The notes under the pieces were generated by a model. That model was not told where the DNA came from. It saw nothing but the letters and a program-made list of their open reading frames with translations, and did no database searches. A stretch of 64,000 nt of DNA from Kitasatospora humi. Lineage in GTDB: Bacteria; Actinomycetota; Actinomycetes; Streptomycetales; Streptomycetaceae. Position 1 is the stretch's first letter, and the number at the start of each line of letters is the position of its first letter. Both the position numbers and the translations under genes were made by a program. Of this stretch, positions 7,625-15,768 are shown piece after piece. The stretch is taken from positions 1 to 64,000 of the forward strand of contig NZ_JAJJPA010000023.1 in assembly GCF_020907985.1 (NCBI RefSeq). The letters run 5' to 3'.

Positions 7625-8890
7625 TTACTGGCTCTGGCCGAGACGCTTGGTGATCTCGTCGTCGTACTTCTTGGCGGTGCTGTCGTAGTCCGCGCCCTGC
7701 AGGACGGCCGCCAGGAAGCCCTTGATGGGGTTCGGGTCGTTCTCGACGTTGGCCCAGCTCGCGATGTTCGGCGTGGTGGCGCCGTTGGCGGAGGCCTGGA
7801 CCACGGCCTTGGCCACGTCGGTGGAGGCCAGCGAGTCCAGCGAGGTCTTGTTGGGGACGTCGCCGGCGGCGGCCATCTGGCCCTCGTACTTGTCGGAGAG
7901 CGCGATCTTCAGGAAGTCCCTGGCCAGGGCCTGCTTCTTGCTCGCCTGGGCGATCGCCAGGTTGGAGCCGCCGAGGAAGACGCTGGACGGCTTGTCGGCG
8001 GTCTTGCCGGGCAGCGGGAAGAAGCCCACCTGGTCGGCCGGCATGTCCTTGGGCGCCGGCGCCTCCCAGCCGAGGCCGATCATCGAGCCGATGGTGCCCT
8101 TGGGGAAGAGGGTGGACTGCTGCGGGGTCGCCTCGTCCTTGTCCTTGGGGGCGGTGGAGTAGCCCTGCAGCTTCCGGAAGGTGGCGAAGGCGTCCTTGGC
8201 CTCCGGTGACTCCAGGTTGCCGACCCACTTGGAGCCGTCCTGCTTGGCGAGCCCGCCGCCGTTGCCGGCCACCAGGCCGAAGTAGGTGTACCACTCCTCG
8301 CCGGGCAGGTAGACCGGGTCCTGCACGCCGGCGGCCTTCAGCTTGTCGAGGTCCGCGTAGTACTCGTCCAGGGTCTTCGGGGTGCCGCTGATGCCGGCCT
8401 TCGTCCAGAGCGCCTTGTTGTAGATGACCACCCGGTTGGCGAAGTACCAGGGGGCGGCGTACTGCTTGCCGTCCTGCACCGCCGAGGCGTTCAGGTTGGC
8501 CGGCCAGTCGTTGCCGCCCAGGTCCGCCTTGAACGGGGTCAGGTCGGCCAGCCCGCCGGTGGCCGCATAACCCGCGGTCTGGGTGTTGCCGATCTCCAGG
8601 ACGTCCACCGAGCCCTCGGAGAGCGCGGTGGTGACCTTCTGGCCGATGCCGTCCCACTTCTGGATCTGGATGTCGAGCTTGGCGCCCGGGTACTGGGACT
8701 CGAAGTCGGCCTTGATGCCGTCCTGCCAGGCCTGCGGCGCCGAACCGTCCATCAGCCAGACCGTCAGGGTCTTGCCCTTGTAGTCGCCCGAGCCGCCCGC
8801 GGTGCTGTCCGTCCCGGCCGAGGAACCGCAAGCCGCCACACCGACGACCATTGCCGCGACGCCGACCGCCGCGATGAGCTGACGCTTCAC
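7625..8890 (-). CDS. dasA: chitobiose-binding lipoprotein DasA
   Basis: 421 residues, an extracellular solute-binding protein of the ABC sugar type. Signal peptide with lipobox VAAC; Cys21 would be lipidated and anchored to the outer face of the membrane. It starts at GTG 8890, 6-7 bases after an AGGAGG site. Mature protein shows the family pattern (LTVWLMDGSAP, WYTYFG, FLGGSNLAIA). It captures N,N'-diacetylchitobiose from chitin breakdown and delivers it to DasBC. It is the first gene of dasABC-dasD, with two DasR boxes in its upstream region. Identity is strongly supported by the adjacent divergent dasR. Confidence 0.93.
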   Translation of the reverse strand: MKRQLIAAVGVAAMVVGVAACGSSAGTDSTAGGSGDYKGKTLTVWLMDGSAPQAWQDGIKADFESQYPGAKLDIQIQKWDGIGQKVTTALSEGSVDVLEIGNTQTAGYAATGGLADLTPFKADLGGNDWPANLNASAVQDGKQYAAPWYFANRVVIYNKALWTKAGISGTPKTLDEYYADLDKLKAAGVQDPVYLPGEEWYTYFGLVAGNGGGLAKQDGSKWVGNLESPEAKDAFATFRKLQGYSTAPKDKDEATPQQSTLFPKGTIGSMIGLGWEAPAPKDMPADQVGFFPLPGKTADKPSSVFLGGSNLAIAQASKKQALARDFLKIALSDKYEGQMAAAGDVPNKTSLDSLASTDVAKAVVQASANGATTPNIASWANVENDPNPIKGFLAAVLQGADYDSTAKKYDDEITKRLGQSQ

Positions 8891-9010
8891 GCCATCCTCC
8901 TGAGGGATGCCCGGTTGCCCCCATCGGCGGCCGACGACATAGCCCCCCGAACCAGTCGAAAGCGGCGTCGCGCACCCGTGTGATGGGCAGGGATTCATGA
9001 GCCGGCCTGC

Positions 9011-9026
9011 AGTGGTGTAGACCAGA
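9011..9026. promoter_or_regulatory. DasR-responsive element (dre) 1, das promoter region
   Basis: AGTGGTGTAGACCAGA matches the published dre consensus ACTGGTCTAGACCACT in its core TGGTnTAGACCA. It lies between dasA and dasR. Confidence 0.85.
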
Positions 9027-9035
9027 TGCCTGGAG

Positions 9036-9051
9036 CTTGGCCTAGACCAAT
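9036..9051. promoter_or_regulatory. DasR-responsive element (dre) 2, das promoter region
   Basis: CTTGGCCTAGACCAAT carries the near-palindromic TTGG-CCTAG-ACCAA core, 25 bases from dre 1. Two boxes in the divergent promoter suggest tight control of dasA and possibly autoregulation of dasR. Confidence 0.85.
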
Positions 9052-9223
9052 TGGACGTGTCAACGGCTGCACGAGCATTCCGGACGAGCCGTTACCAAGC
9101 CGACACCGCGCACCGTTCATCGTGCGATGAGGTCCCCGCCGCCCTGGCATACGTGCAACGATGTGTGCCGTTAACGAGGTAGTGGGGTCGGAACGGACCC
9201 CGCGAGAAGCGGAGAAGCGGCTC

Positions 9224-10018
9224 ATGAGCAGCGACGGGGGCACCACGGCCCAGCTCCCCGAGGCGGGGGGTTTGCCCGCGCAGGCCGGCAACGGGGGCGA
9301 GCCCGCGGCAGCGCGCGTGCCCAAGTACTACGGGCTGAAGCGCCACCTGCTCCAGCTCACCGAGACCCAGCCGGCCGGCACGCCGGTGCCGCCGGAGCGG
9401 GCGCTGGCCGCGCAGTTCGACACCTCCCGCACCACCGTGCGGCAGGCGTTGCAGGAGCTGGTGGTCGAGGGCCGGCTGGAGCGGATCCAGGGCAAGGGCA
9501 CCTTCGTGGCCAAGCCGAAGGTGGCCCAGGCGCTCCAGCTGACCTCCTACACCGAGGACATGCGGGCCCAGGGCCTGGAGCCGACCTCCCGGCTGATCGA
9601 GGTCGGCTACATCACCGCGGACGACCGGTTGGCGCCGCTGCTGGACATCCGCCCCGGCGGCCGGGTGCTGCGGATCGAGCGGCTGCGACTGGCCAACGGC
9701 GACCCGATGGCGATCGAGGTCGCGCACCTGTCGGCCAAGCGGTTCCCGGCGCTGCGGCGCAACCTGGTCAAGCACGACTCGCTGTACGCCGCGCTGCGCG
9801 AGGTGTACGGCGTGGTGGTGGCCGAGGCCGAGGAGACCATCGAGACCACGCTGGCGAGTCCGCGGGAGGCCGGCCTGCTCGGCTCGGACGTCGGCCTGCC
9901 GATGCTGCAGCTCTCCCGGCATTCCTTCGACGCCGAGGGCGCGCCGGTGGAGTGGGTCCGCTCGATCTACCGCGGCGACCGCTACAAGTTCATCACCCGG
10001 CTGCAGCGGCCGAACTGA
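9224..10018 (+). CDS. dasR: GntR/HutC-family regulator DasR
   Basis: 264 residues from ATG 9224 (GGAG at 9211). An upstream ATG at 9161 has no good ribosome site. N-terminal winged helix with RVPKYYGLKRHLL, then PPERALAAQFDTSRTTVRQA (recognition helix) and a near-invariant DasR segment ending GKGTFVAKPKV. The C-terminal part is a UTRA effector domain that in DasR binds glucosamine-6-phosphate and related sugar phosphates, releasing DNA. The sequence recalled for S. coelicolor DasR is nearly identical in the DNA-binding part; the extra N-terminal Gly/Ala-rich tail (about 28 residues) is variable. It controls amino-sugar use and, in Streptomyces, development and antibiotics. Confidence 0.95.
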   Translation: MSSDGGTTAQLPEAGGLPAQAGNGGEPAAARVPKYYGLKRHLLQLTETQPAGTPVPPERALAAQFDTSRTTVRQALQELVVEGRLERIQGKGTFVAKPKVAQALQLTSYTEDMRAQGLEPTSRLIEVGYITADDRLAPLLDIRPGGRVLRIERLRLANGDPMAIEVAHLSAKRFPALRRNLVKHDSLYAALREVYGVVVAEAEETIETTLASPREAGLLGSDVGLPMLQLSRHSFDAEGAPVEWVRSIYRGDRYKFITRLQRPN

Positions 10019-10022
10019 GCCG

Positions 10023-10068
10023 ACGTCACGGATCCCCGGAGTCCGCGGACTCCGGGGATCCGTGACGT
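10023..10068. terminator. 46-base perfect palindrome after dasR, bidirectional terminator
   Basis: A perfect palindrome centred between 10045 and 10046, each arm 23 bases (ACGTCACGGATCCCCGGAGT continuing to CCG). It lies between convergent dasR and the DUF2231 gene and can fold on either strand. The following bases 10056-10100 hold two near-identical 22/23-base tandem copies beginning GGATCCG. Confidence 0.8.
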
Positions 10069-10095
10069 GGACTCAGGGGATCCGGTGACGTGGGC

Positions 10096-10617
10096 TCAGG
10101 CGGCCTTGTCGTGGTGGATGCGCAGCGGCCGCAGGTGCTGGACCGTGTCCTCGTCGCGCACCTGGTCACGGGTGAGCCGGACGCCGATGTGGTAGTCCTG
10201 CACCAGGGTCCAGCCCAGGAAGCCGGCAGCGACCGTGCACAGCACGCCGGCGGAGCTGAGCGCGAGACCCGGCGTGGCGCTGCGCGGCGGGCCGCTCCAG
10301 TGGTTGGCGTACAGGCCGAGGCTGATCGCGAACAGCACCAGGGCCAGGACGTTGACGCCCGCGTGGACCCGCCCGACGGCCATGGCGCTCGACGAGCGCG
10401 GGACGCCCAGGAACAGGTCGGCGAAGCCCGGCAGCGCGGCCAGCAGCGCGCCGCCGACCCCGGCGATGTTCATGGCGATCGCGAAGTTGAGCCAGAACTG
10501 CTGTCCGTTCGAGGCGTACACGGCGAAGCCCACCAGGGTGCCGGTGTAGGCGGCCACCGGATAGGCGACGAGCATGGGGTGGACCGGATGGCCCGCCACA
10601 GTGGCCTTGCTGTACAT
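10096..10617 (-). CDS. DUF2231-type membrane protein
   Basis: 173 residues with four predicted membrane helices. The start MYSKATVAGHPVHPMLVAYP contains the GHPxHP motif typical of DUF2231 proteins, whose function is unknown. The ATG at 10617 follows a GAGGGAGG ribosome site. The C-terminal 35 residues are charged and cytoplasmic-looking. It is divergent from the Uma2 gene with 258 bases between. No functional assignment is possible beyond the family. Confidence 0.8.
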   Translation of the reverse strand: MYSKATVAGHPVHPMLVAYPVAAYTGTLVGFAVYASNGQQFWLNFAIAMNIAGVGGALLAALPGFADLFLGVPRSSSAMAVGRVHAGVNVLALVLFAISLGLYANHWSGPPRSATPGLALSSAGVLCTVAAGFLGWTLVQDYHIGVRLTRDQVRDEDTVQHLRPLRIHHDKAA

Positions 10618-10875
10618 GGGGCCTCCCTCGGGGAGATCACGGCCTACCTCCAGCCTCCGCCGGTCACCGGGGCGAGGCAACCCGGCCCCGGGCGATCCGC
10701 GTGTCCCCCGCGCCCGGGCCCCCGGGACGGCGTCGCTCCGCCCCGACCGCCGCGCATCGGCGGCTTCGCGCCTCCCGGCCACTTCCCGTCCCGACCACAT
10801 CAGCAAGGTCACAAGCGGCCGAGCCGGACCGATAGCCTGGACGGGCAGCGCTCGACGGCTGACAGGAGGTCGTAA

Positions 10876-11436
10876 GTGGACTACGCCCGGATGCGAGCGA
10901 TCGCGGACGAGCTCATGGCTCATGCGCCGGAAGACGTCTGGGCGACCGAGATCAGCGGTGACGAGATCATCATGATGATGAGCCCCGCCAATCTCCACGA
11001 GCTCATCGTCTACCGCCTCGCCAAGCGCCTGGACCGCCAGCTGGAGCGCTCGGGCACCGGCCTCATCGCCCACGGAGGGGCGGACATCGAGGACCCGGAA
11101 TCCGGCGTCAAGCGCCGCCCCGACGTCATGGTCTTTCCCGAGAGGGCCCTCGAGTCGGGCGAGGCGGTGCATCCCCGCGAGGTGGTGGCGGTGGTGGAGG
11201 TCGTCTCCAAGTCGAACCCGGAGAACGACTACGAGGGCAAGATGCGGGACTACCCGACGATGGAAGTGCCCTACTACCTGATCGTCGACCCGCGCACCGG
11301 CACCGGACTCCTCCTCTCCGCCCCCCACCAGACCCCGGAAGGCCGCCGCTACAGCACCCGGCGGGAGTTCGCCTTCGGGGAGACCGTCCAGGTCGGCAAG
11401 TGGGAAGTCGACACCGCCGACTTTCCGGTCTACTGA
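10876..11436 (+). CDS. Uma2 family endonuclease-like protein
   Basis: 186 residues from GTG 10876 with AGGAGG about 9 bases upstream. It has the PD-(D/E)XK-like Uma2 (DUF820) pattern: ISGDEIIMMMSP near the start, RRPDVMVFPE (catalytic-type Asp), VVAVVEVVSKSNPENDYEGK (the E...K core) and MEVPYYLIVDP. Nuclease activity is inferred from fold only. Streptomycetes carry many copies, usually as single genes. A second member lies at 51693-52253 in this window. No partner gene is evident; the next gene is convergent. Confidence 0.85.
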   Translation: MDYARMRAIADELMAHAPEDVWATEISGDEIIMMMSPANLHELIVYRLAKRLDRQLERSGTGLIAHGGADIEDPESGVKRRPDVMVFPERALESGEAVHPREVVAVVEVVSKSNPENDYEGKMRDYPTMEVPYYLIVDPRTGTGLLLSAPHQTPEGRRYSTRREFAFGETVQVGKWEVDTADFPVY

Positions 11437-11602
11437 CGCCGAACCACACCCGCCCCGAGGCCGGCCACCTGGATGGCGAACCACCAAGCTCCATCGGCGC
11501 GTTGACGGGCCCGCGCGCCGGCCGACCGGGTGGACCGCGACGTGCGCCGAGGTGACGGAACCATGCGTTCGCGCAGTGACCCGCCGGGCCCCCGACCGCC
11601 CG

Positions 11603-12886
11603 CTACTCCCCCGCCGCCGCAGCCAGCGCCGCCTCGATGCGCTTGTTGCTGGTGAGGGTGACCGAGAACAGCGCCGTGGAGGCCAGCAGCAGCCCGCCCA
11701 CCAGGAACGGCGCACGGAGGCCGAACCCGTTCGCCAGCCCACCGCCGATCAGGGCACCGATCGGGGCGGCGCCGATGGCGAGCAGGCGGCGGCTGGCGCC
11801 GACCCGGCCGGCCAGCTCGAGCGGGATCAGGGCCTGCGAGACGGAGGGCGCCAGCACCATGGTGGCCGCCATAGCCGCGCCGAGGAGGGCCAGTGCGAGG
11901 CCCGCCAGGTACGGGTCGCCGCTCAGCCCCACCCCGCCCAGCGCGACGGCTTCCAGCAGGGCGGTGGCGGTCAGCGCGCCCCCGGTGCCGAGCAGCCTGC
12001 CGAGACGGCCGGCCAGCGCGGCACCGGCCAGGCCGCCGACCGCCTGGGCGGCCAGCAGCACGCCGTAGGCGAAGTCGCCCAGGTGCAGCATCTGGCGGGC
12101 GAAGAGCACCAGCACGGCGTCCGCCCCCACGAAGGCCACGTTGCCGATGGCCGGCCGCAACGCCAGGCCCAGCAGCACCTTGTCCTTGAACAGGAACACC
12201 GCGCCCGCCTTGGCTTCCGCCCAGAGCGACGGCCCCTGGGGCTTCCGCTCCGCCGGCGGCTGGACGGGCAGGGTGCGGATCAGCAGCGAGCTGGCCAGGA
12301 AGGACAGCGCGTCCAGCCCGAACGGCAGCGAGCCGGCCAGCGCGAACAGCGCACTGCCGGCCGGCGGACCGGCGAAGTCGGCGGCCACGGTGCGGGCGCC
12401 CATCTGGCGGCTGTTCGCCTGCTCCAGCAACTCGAGGTCACGACCGAGCAGTTGCGGCAGGTACGCGGAGCCGGCCGAGTCGAAGAAGATCTGCCCGACC
12501 CCCAGCAGCAAGGCGATCCCCACCAGCAGCTGGATGCTGAGCAGGTGCAGCACGGCGGCCAGCGCGGGTATCGCGAGCAGCACCGCGCGCAGCAGGTCGG
12601 TGACCCACATGGTGCGGCGCCGGTCCCAGCGGTCCACCAGCGCACCGCCGATCAGCCCGAAGAAGAGCCAGGGCAGCAGTGCGGCCGAGCTGACCAGGCC
12701 GAGGGCCATCGGGTCGTGGGTCAGGGTGGCGGCGAGCAGCGGCAGGGCGGCCAGGTAGACGCCGTCGCCGAGGGAGGAGACGGCGCTGGCGGCCCACAGG
12801 CGGTGGAAGGCGGCGGGCAGCTTCGGCCGGGCGGCGGGAACGCCGGGCGTGGCGACGACGTCAGGTGTGAGTTGGATGTCAGTCAC
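11603..12886 (-). CDS. MFS efflux transporter
   Basis: 427 residues with about twelve membrane helices, of the MFS_3/EntS-like exporter type. It has a conserved loop GGALVDRWDRRRTMWVTD between helices 2 and 3 (motif A equivalent) and a long charged central loop (PAERKPQGPSLWAEAKAG). It overlaps the upstream ArsR gene by 4 bases, so export is probably induced when the regulator releases DNA. The substrate cannot be read from the sequence; drug or siderophore-like efflux is usual for the family. Confidence 0.85.
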   Translation of the reverse strand: MTDIQLTPDVVATPGVPAARPKLPAAFHRLWAASAVSSLGDGVYLAALPLLAATLTHDPMALGLVSSAALLPWLFFGLIGGALVDRWDRRRTMWVTDLLRAVLLAIPALAAVLHLLSIQLLVGIALLLGVGQIFFDSAGSAYLPQLLGRDLELLEQANSRQMGARTVAADFAGPPAGSALFALAGSLPFGLDALSFLASSLLIRTLPVQPPAERKPQGPSLWAEAKAGAVFLFKDKVLLGLALRPAIGNVAFVGADAVLVLFARQMLHLGDFAYGVLLAAQAVGGLAGAALAGRLGRLLGTGGALTATALLEAVALGGVGLSGDPYLAGLALALLGAAMAATMVLAPSVSQALIPLELAGRVGASRRLLAIGAAPIGALIGGGLANGFGLRAPFLVGGLLLASTALFSVTLTSNKRIEAALAAAAGE

Positions 12887-13413
12887 TTGTGGTCCTCAGG
12901 GCGGAAGAAGGCGACCATCAGTTCGGCAGCGGGCTCACCGGGGTCGGCGGCTGCGCTCAATTCGGCGCTGAGGGCGTCGAGTCGGCGGCAGAACTCCTCG
13001 AAGACCGCCTCGCTGACCCGTACGTGCTGCAGTCGCGCGGTGCGCGGCCCGGGCGGAGCGGCCTCCAGGTCGGCGAGGCCGTGCCGCATCACGATGTCCG
13101 GTTCGCCCGGCGCGGGGTCGGGCAGTGAGAGGCCGCGCGAGGTGCGGGCGTAGTACCGCTCGGTGACCCCGCGCACCTTGCGGGTGTTCACCACCTCGAC
13201 CAGCCCCGCCCTCTCCAGCAGCCGCACGTGGTAGCTGGAGCTGCCCTTGGCCAGTCCCAGCTTCTCGGCCAGCTGGGTGATGGTCGCGGGCCCGTCCCGC
13301 AGCACACCGAGGATCCGGTGGCGCACCACGTTGTTGATGGCACGCAGTTGCTCGTCGGTGGAGAGGTGGAGGGTGCCCTCGCCGGGAACCGCGGAGGGAT
13401 CGTCGTCAGTCAT
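12883..13413 (-). CDS. ArsR-like winged-helix transcriptional regulator
   Basis: 176 residues from ATG 13413. Winged helix at about 20-95 with a recognition helix in KLGLAKGSSSYHVRLLERAG and wing VNTRKVRGVTERYY. No metal-binding Cys cluster is visible, so it is an ArsR/HTH_20-type sensor of an organic ligand rather than a metal. The C-terminal 75 residues are a separate helical part that may bind the inducer. It overlaps the MFS gene by 4 bases in one operon. An inverted repeat covers its promoter just upstream, so it likely represses itself and the exporter. A TTG at 13422 is an alternative start. Confidence 0.87.
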   Translation of the reverse strand: MTDDDPSAVPGEGTLHLSTDEQLRAINNVVRHRILGVLRDGPATITQLAEKLGLAKGSSSYHVRLLERAGLVEVVNTRKVRGVTERYYARTSRGLSLPDPAPGEPDIVMRHGLADLEAAPPGPRTARLQHVRVSEAVFEEFCRRLDALSAELSAAADPGEPAAELMVAFFRPEDHK

Positions 13414-13420
13414 GAGCCAC

Positions 13421-13444
13421 AATGGTCAACGTTTCTTGACCATT
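13421..13444. promoter_or_regulatory. operator of the ArsR-MFS operon
   Basis: Perfect inverted repeat AATGGTCAA-N6-TTGACCATT. On the minus strand a TTGACG -35 element (13450-13445) overlaps it and the transcript probably begins at or close to the ATG (leaderless). Binding here would block transcription. Confidence 0.75.
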
Positions 13445-13660
13445 CGTCAATCCCCTGATCGGAACGCCACCCTGCCGACTCGACGCAGCCGCCCGGATGC
13501 GGCTCGCTCCGCGAGATTCCTTGTTTTCTCCCGTGACACCGGGGCATGGAGTGCCATACATTCCCGTGCAGTCCACAGTCGATCACCAACGGTGCTGCTC
13601 GGCGGGCGCGTTGAGCGCTGCGGCGCTGCTGGGATCCCCTGCCATCCGCCGGAGTCGCGA

Positions 13661-13951
13661 ATGTCCACCGATCCTGACGTTCCATCAGCACCCCCGGGCG
13701 CGCTGCCCGTGGTCACGCCGGCCCGCGTGCTCGCCGGGATCGCCCTGGCCGTGCCGGTCGTCGCCCTGCTCTGGGTCTCCTCGTACAGCCGGATGACGCC
13801 CGCGCTCGGCGGGGTGCCGTTCTTCTACTGGTACCAGATCCTCTGGATCCCGGTCTCCGCGCTCTTCACCGGCTCCGCCTACCTGCTGCTCAACCACGAC
13901 GCCAAGCAGCGCAAGGCCGCCGCCGTTCGCGGGGGCGGTGAGCCACGATGA
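13661..13951 (+). CDS. DUF3311 small membrane protein
   Basis: 96 residues with two membrane helices (about 23-43 and 55-80) and a KQRKAAAVR tail. DUF3311 proteins are typically encoded directly before sodium:solute symporters and are thought to be accessory subunits. Here its stop overlaps the symporter start by 4 bases (ATGA), so they are co-translated. ATG 13661 follows GGAG at a good distance. The frame is open further upstream but without family similarity. Confidence 0.85.
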   Translation: MSTDPDVPSAPPGALPVVTPARVLAGIALAVPVVALLWVSSYSRMTPALGGVPFFYWYQILWIPVSALFTGSAYLLLNHDAKQRKAAAVRGGGEPR

Positions 13952-15561
13952 CGCACGGCGTGAACACGGTCGCCCTGGTGGTGTTCGTGCTCTTCTTCCT
14001 GCTGGTCACCGCGGTGGGCTTCCTCTCCGCCCGGTGGCGGCGCGCCGAGAACGCCCTCGACCTGCACGAATGGGGCCTGGGCGGGCGCAGCTTCGGCACC
14101 TGGATCACCTGGTTCCTGCTCGGCGGCGACCTCTACACCGCGTACACCTTCATCGCGGTGCCCGCCTCGGTCTACGGCACCGGTGCGAGCGGCTTCTTCG
14201 CCGTGCCGTACACGATCATCGCCTACCCGCTGGTCTTCCTCTTCCTGCCCCGGCTCTGGTCGGTGGCGCGGGCGCGCGGCTACGTCACCCCCGCCGACTT
14301 CGTGCGCGGGCGGTACGGTTCGCGCGGGCTGGCGCTCGCCGTGGCCCTCACCGGCATCCTCGCCACCATGCCGTACATCGCGCTCCAACTGGTCGGCATC
14401 CAGGCGGTGCTGGACACCCTGGGCGTGGGCGGCGGGGCGCACTCCAACTGGTTCGTCAAGGACCTGCCGCTCTTCGTCGCCTTCGCCGTGCTGGCCGCCT
14501 ACACCTACTCCTCGGGCCTGCGGGCGCCGGCGCTGATCGCGTTCGTCAAGGACACCCTGGTCTACATCGTGATCATCGTCGCGGTGATCTACCTGCCGAT
14601 GCGACTGGGCGGCTACGGCCACATCTTCGACGCGGCCGCGCAGAAGTTCAGCACCAAGAAGCACGGGCAGCCGATCGGCGCCCTGGTGACCGGGCCCAAG
14701 GCGCAGTGGTCGTACGCCACCCTGGCGCTCGGCTCCTCGCTGGCGCTGTTCATGTACCCGCACACCGTCACCGGCGTGCTGGCCGCCAAATCGCGCAACA
14801 CGGTGCGCCGCAACATGGCGATCCTGCCCGCCTACTCGCTGATGCTGGGCCTGCTGGCACTGCTCGGCTTCCTCGCCATCGCGGCCGGCGTGGGCAAGTC
14901 CAACCCGCAGCTGGCCGTGCCGGAGCTGTTCGCCAAGCTGTTCCCGAGCTGGTTCACCGGCGTCGCGTTCGCCGCGATCGGGATCGGCGCGCTGGTGCCG
15001 GCCGCCATCATGTCGATCGCCGCGGCCAACCTGTTCACCCGCAACATCTACAAGGAGTTCATCCGCCCCGCCGCCACCCCCGAACAGGAGACGAAGGTCG
15101 CCAAGTACGTCTCGCTGCTGGTCAAGGTGGGTGCGCTGGTCTTCGTGCTGGGCATGGACAAGCAGCTGGCGATCAACATGCAGCTGCTCGGCGGCATCTG
15201 GATCCTGCAGACCTGCGTCTCCGTCGTCGCCGGACTCTTCACCCGCTGGTTCCACCGCTGGGCGCTGCTGGCCGGCTGGGCGGTCGGCATGCTCTACGGC
15301 ACCTGGAAGGCCTACGGCATCTCCTCCGCCGCCACCCACCACTTCGGCGGCAGCACCGCCAGGATCCCGGTGATCGGCGAGATCGGCTACATCGGCCTGA
15401 CCGCCTTCGTGCTCAACCTGGCGATCGCCGTGGTGCTCACGCTGGTGCTCAAGGCGGTCGGCACCCCGGACGGCACGGACGAGACCGACCCGGCGGACTA
15501 CAGCGCGGAGGCGGGCGACCCCGAGCTCGCGGACGCGCCCCAACCGGCCGCGGCGCACTAA
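13948..15561 (+). CDS. sodium:solute symporter (SSF), MctP-like
   Basis: 537 residues with about thirteen membrane helices of the SSF/LeuT-like family. Visible family traits are the first helix LVVFVLFFLLVTAVGFLSAR, a loop with WGLGGRSFGTWITWFLLGGD, and ARGYVTPADFVRGRYGSRGL in the second intracellular loop. The combination with a DUF3311 partner fits monocarboxylate/organic-acid permeases such as MctP. The substrate is inferred, not shown. The C-terminal tail is acidic (TDETDPADYSAEAGD). A strong hairpin follows the gene. Confidence 0.85.
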   Translation: MTHGVNTVALVVFVLFFLLVTAVGFLSARWRRAENALDLHEWGLGGRSFGTWITWFLLGGDLYTAYTFIAVPASVYGTGASGFFAVPYTIIAYPLVFLFLPRLWSVARARGYVTPADFVRGRYGSRGLALAVALTGILATMPYIALQLVGIQAVLDTLGVGGGAHSNWFVKDLPLFVAFAVLAAYTYSSGLRAPALIAFVKDTLVYIVIIVAVIYLPMRLGGYGHIFDAAAQKFSTKKHGQPIGALVTGPKAQWSYATLALGSSLALFMYPHTVTGVLAAKSRNTVRRNMAILPAYSLMLGLLALLGFLAIAAGVGKSNPQLAVPELFAKLFPSWFTGVAFAAIGIGALVPAAIMSIAAANLFTRNIYKEFIRPAATPEQETKVAKYVSLLVKVGALVFVLGMDKQLAINMQLLGGIWILQTCVSVVAGLFTRWFHRWALLAGWAVGMLYGTWKAYGISSAATHHFGGSTARIPVIGEIGYIGLTAFVLNLAIAVVLTLVLKAVGTPDGTDETDPADYSAEAGDPELADAPQPAAAH

Positions 15562-15581
15562 GCGCCCCGACGCGCGCCCTG

Positions 15582-15630
15582 TGATCGCGCCGCCACCGCC
15601 CTCAACACTGAGGAGGTGGCGGCGCGATCA
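15582..15630 (+). terminator. terminator after the symporter operon
   Basis: TGATCGCGCCGCCACC (15582-15597) pairs perfectly with GGTGGCGGCGCGATCA (15615-15630). Confidence 0.8.
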
Positions 15631-15632
15631 TA

Positions 15633-15698
15633 TGTACGCCGTCCGGCTTTGTGACCAGTCCGAGCCCGACAGCCGTCTGTACGTCGTCCGGTTTTCTG
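15633..15698. repeat. two direct repeats before the phosphatase gene
   Basis: TGTACGCCGTCCGGCTTTGTG (minus its last base it is 20 long; 15633-15653) recurs as TGTACGTCGTCCGGTTTTCT (from 15678) with three differences, 45 bases apart. This may be a repeated operator in the leader of the histidine phosphatase gene. Confidence 0.55.
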
Positions 15699-15768
15699 CG
15701 CATTCTGAACATGACGTCGTCGGCGTCCGTCGCGGCGACGTCGCCGAACCCGACGGGGAGCACCGCCC

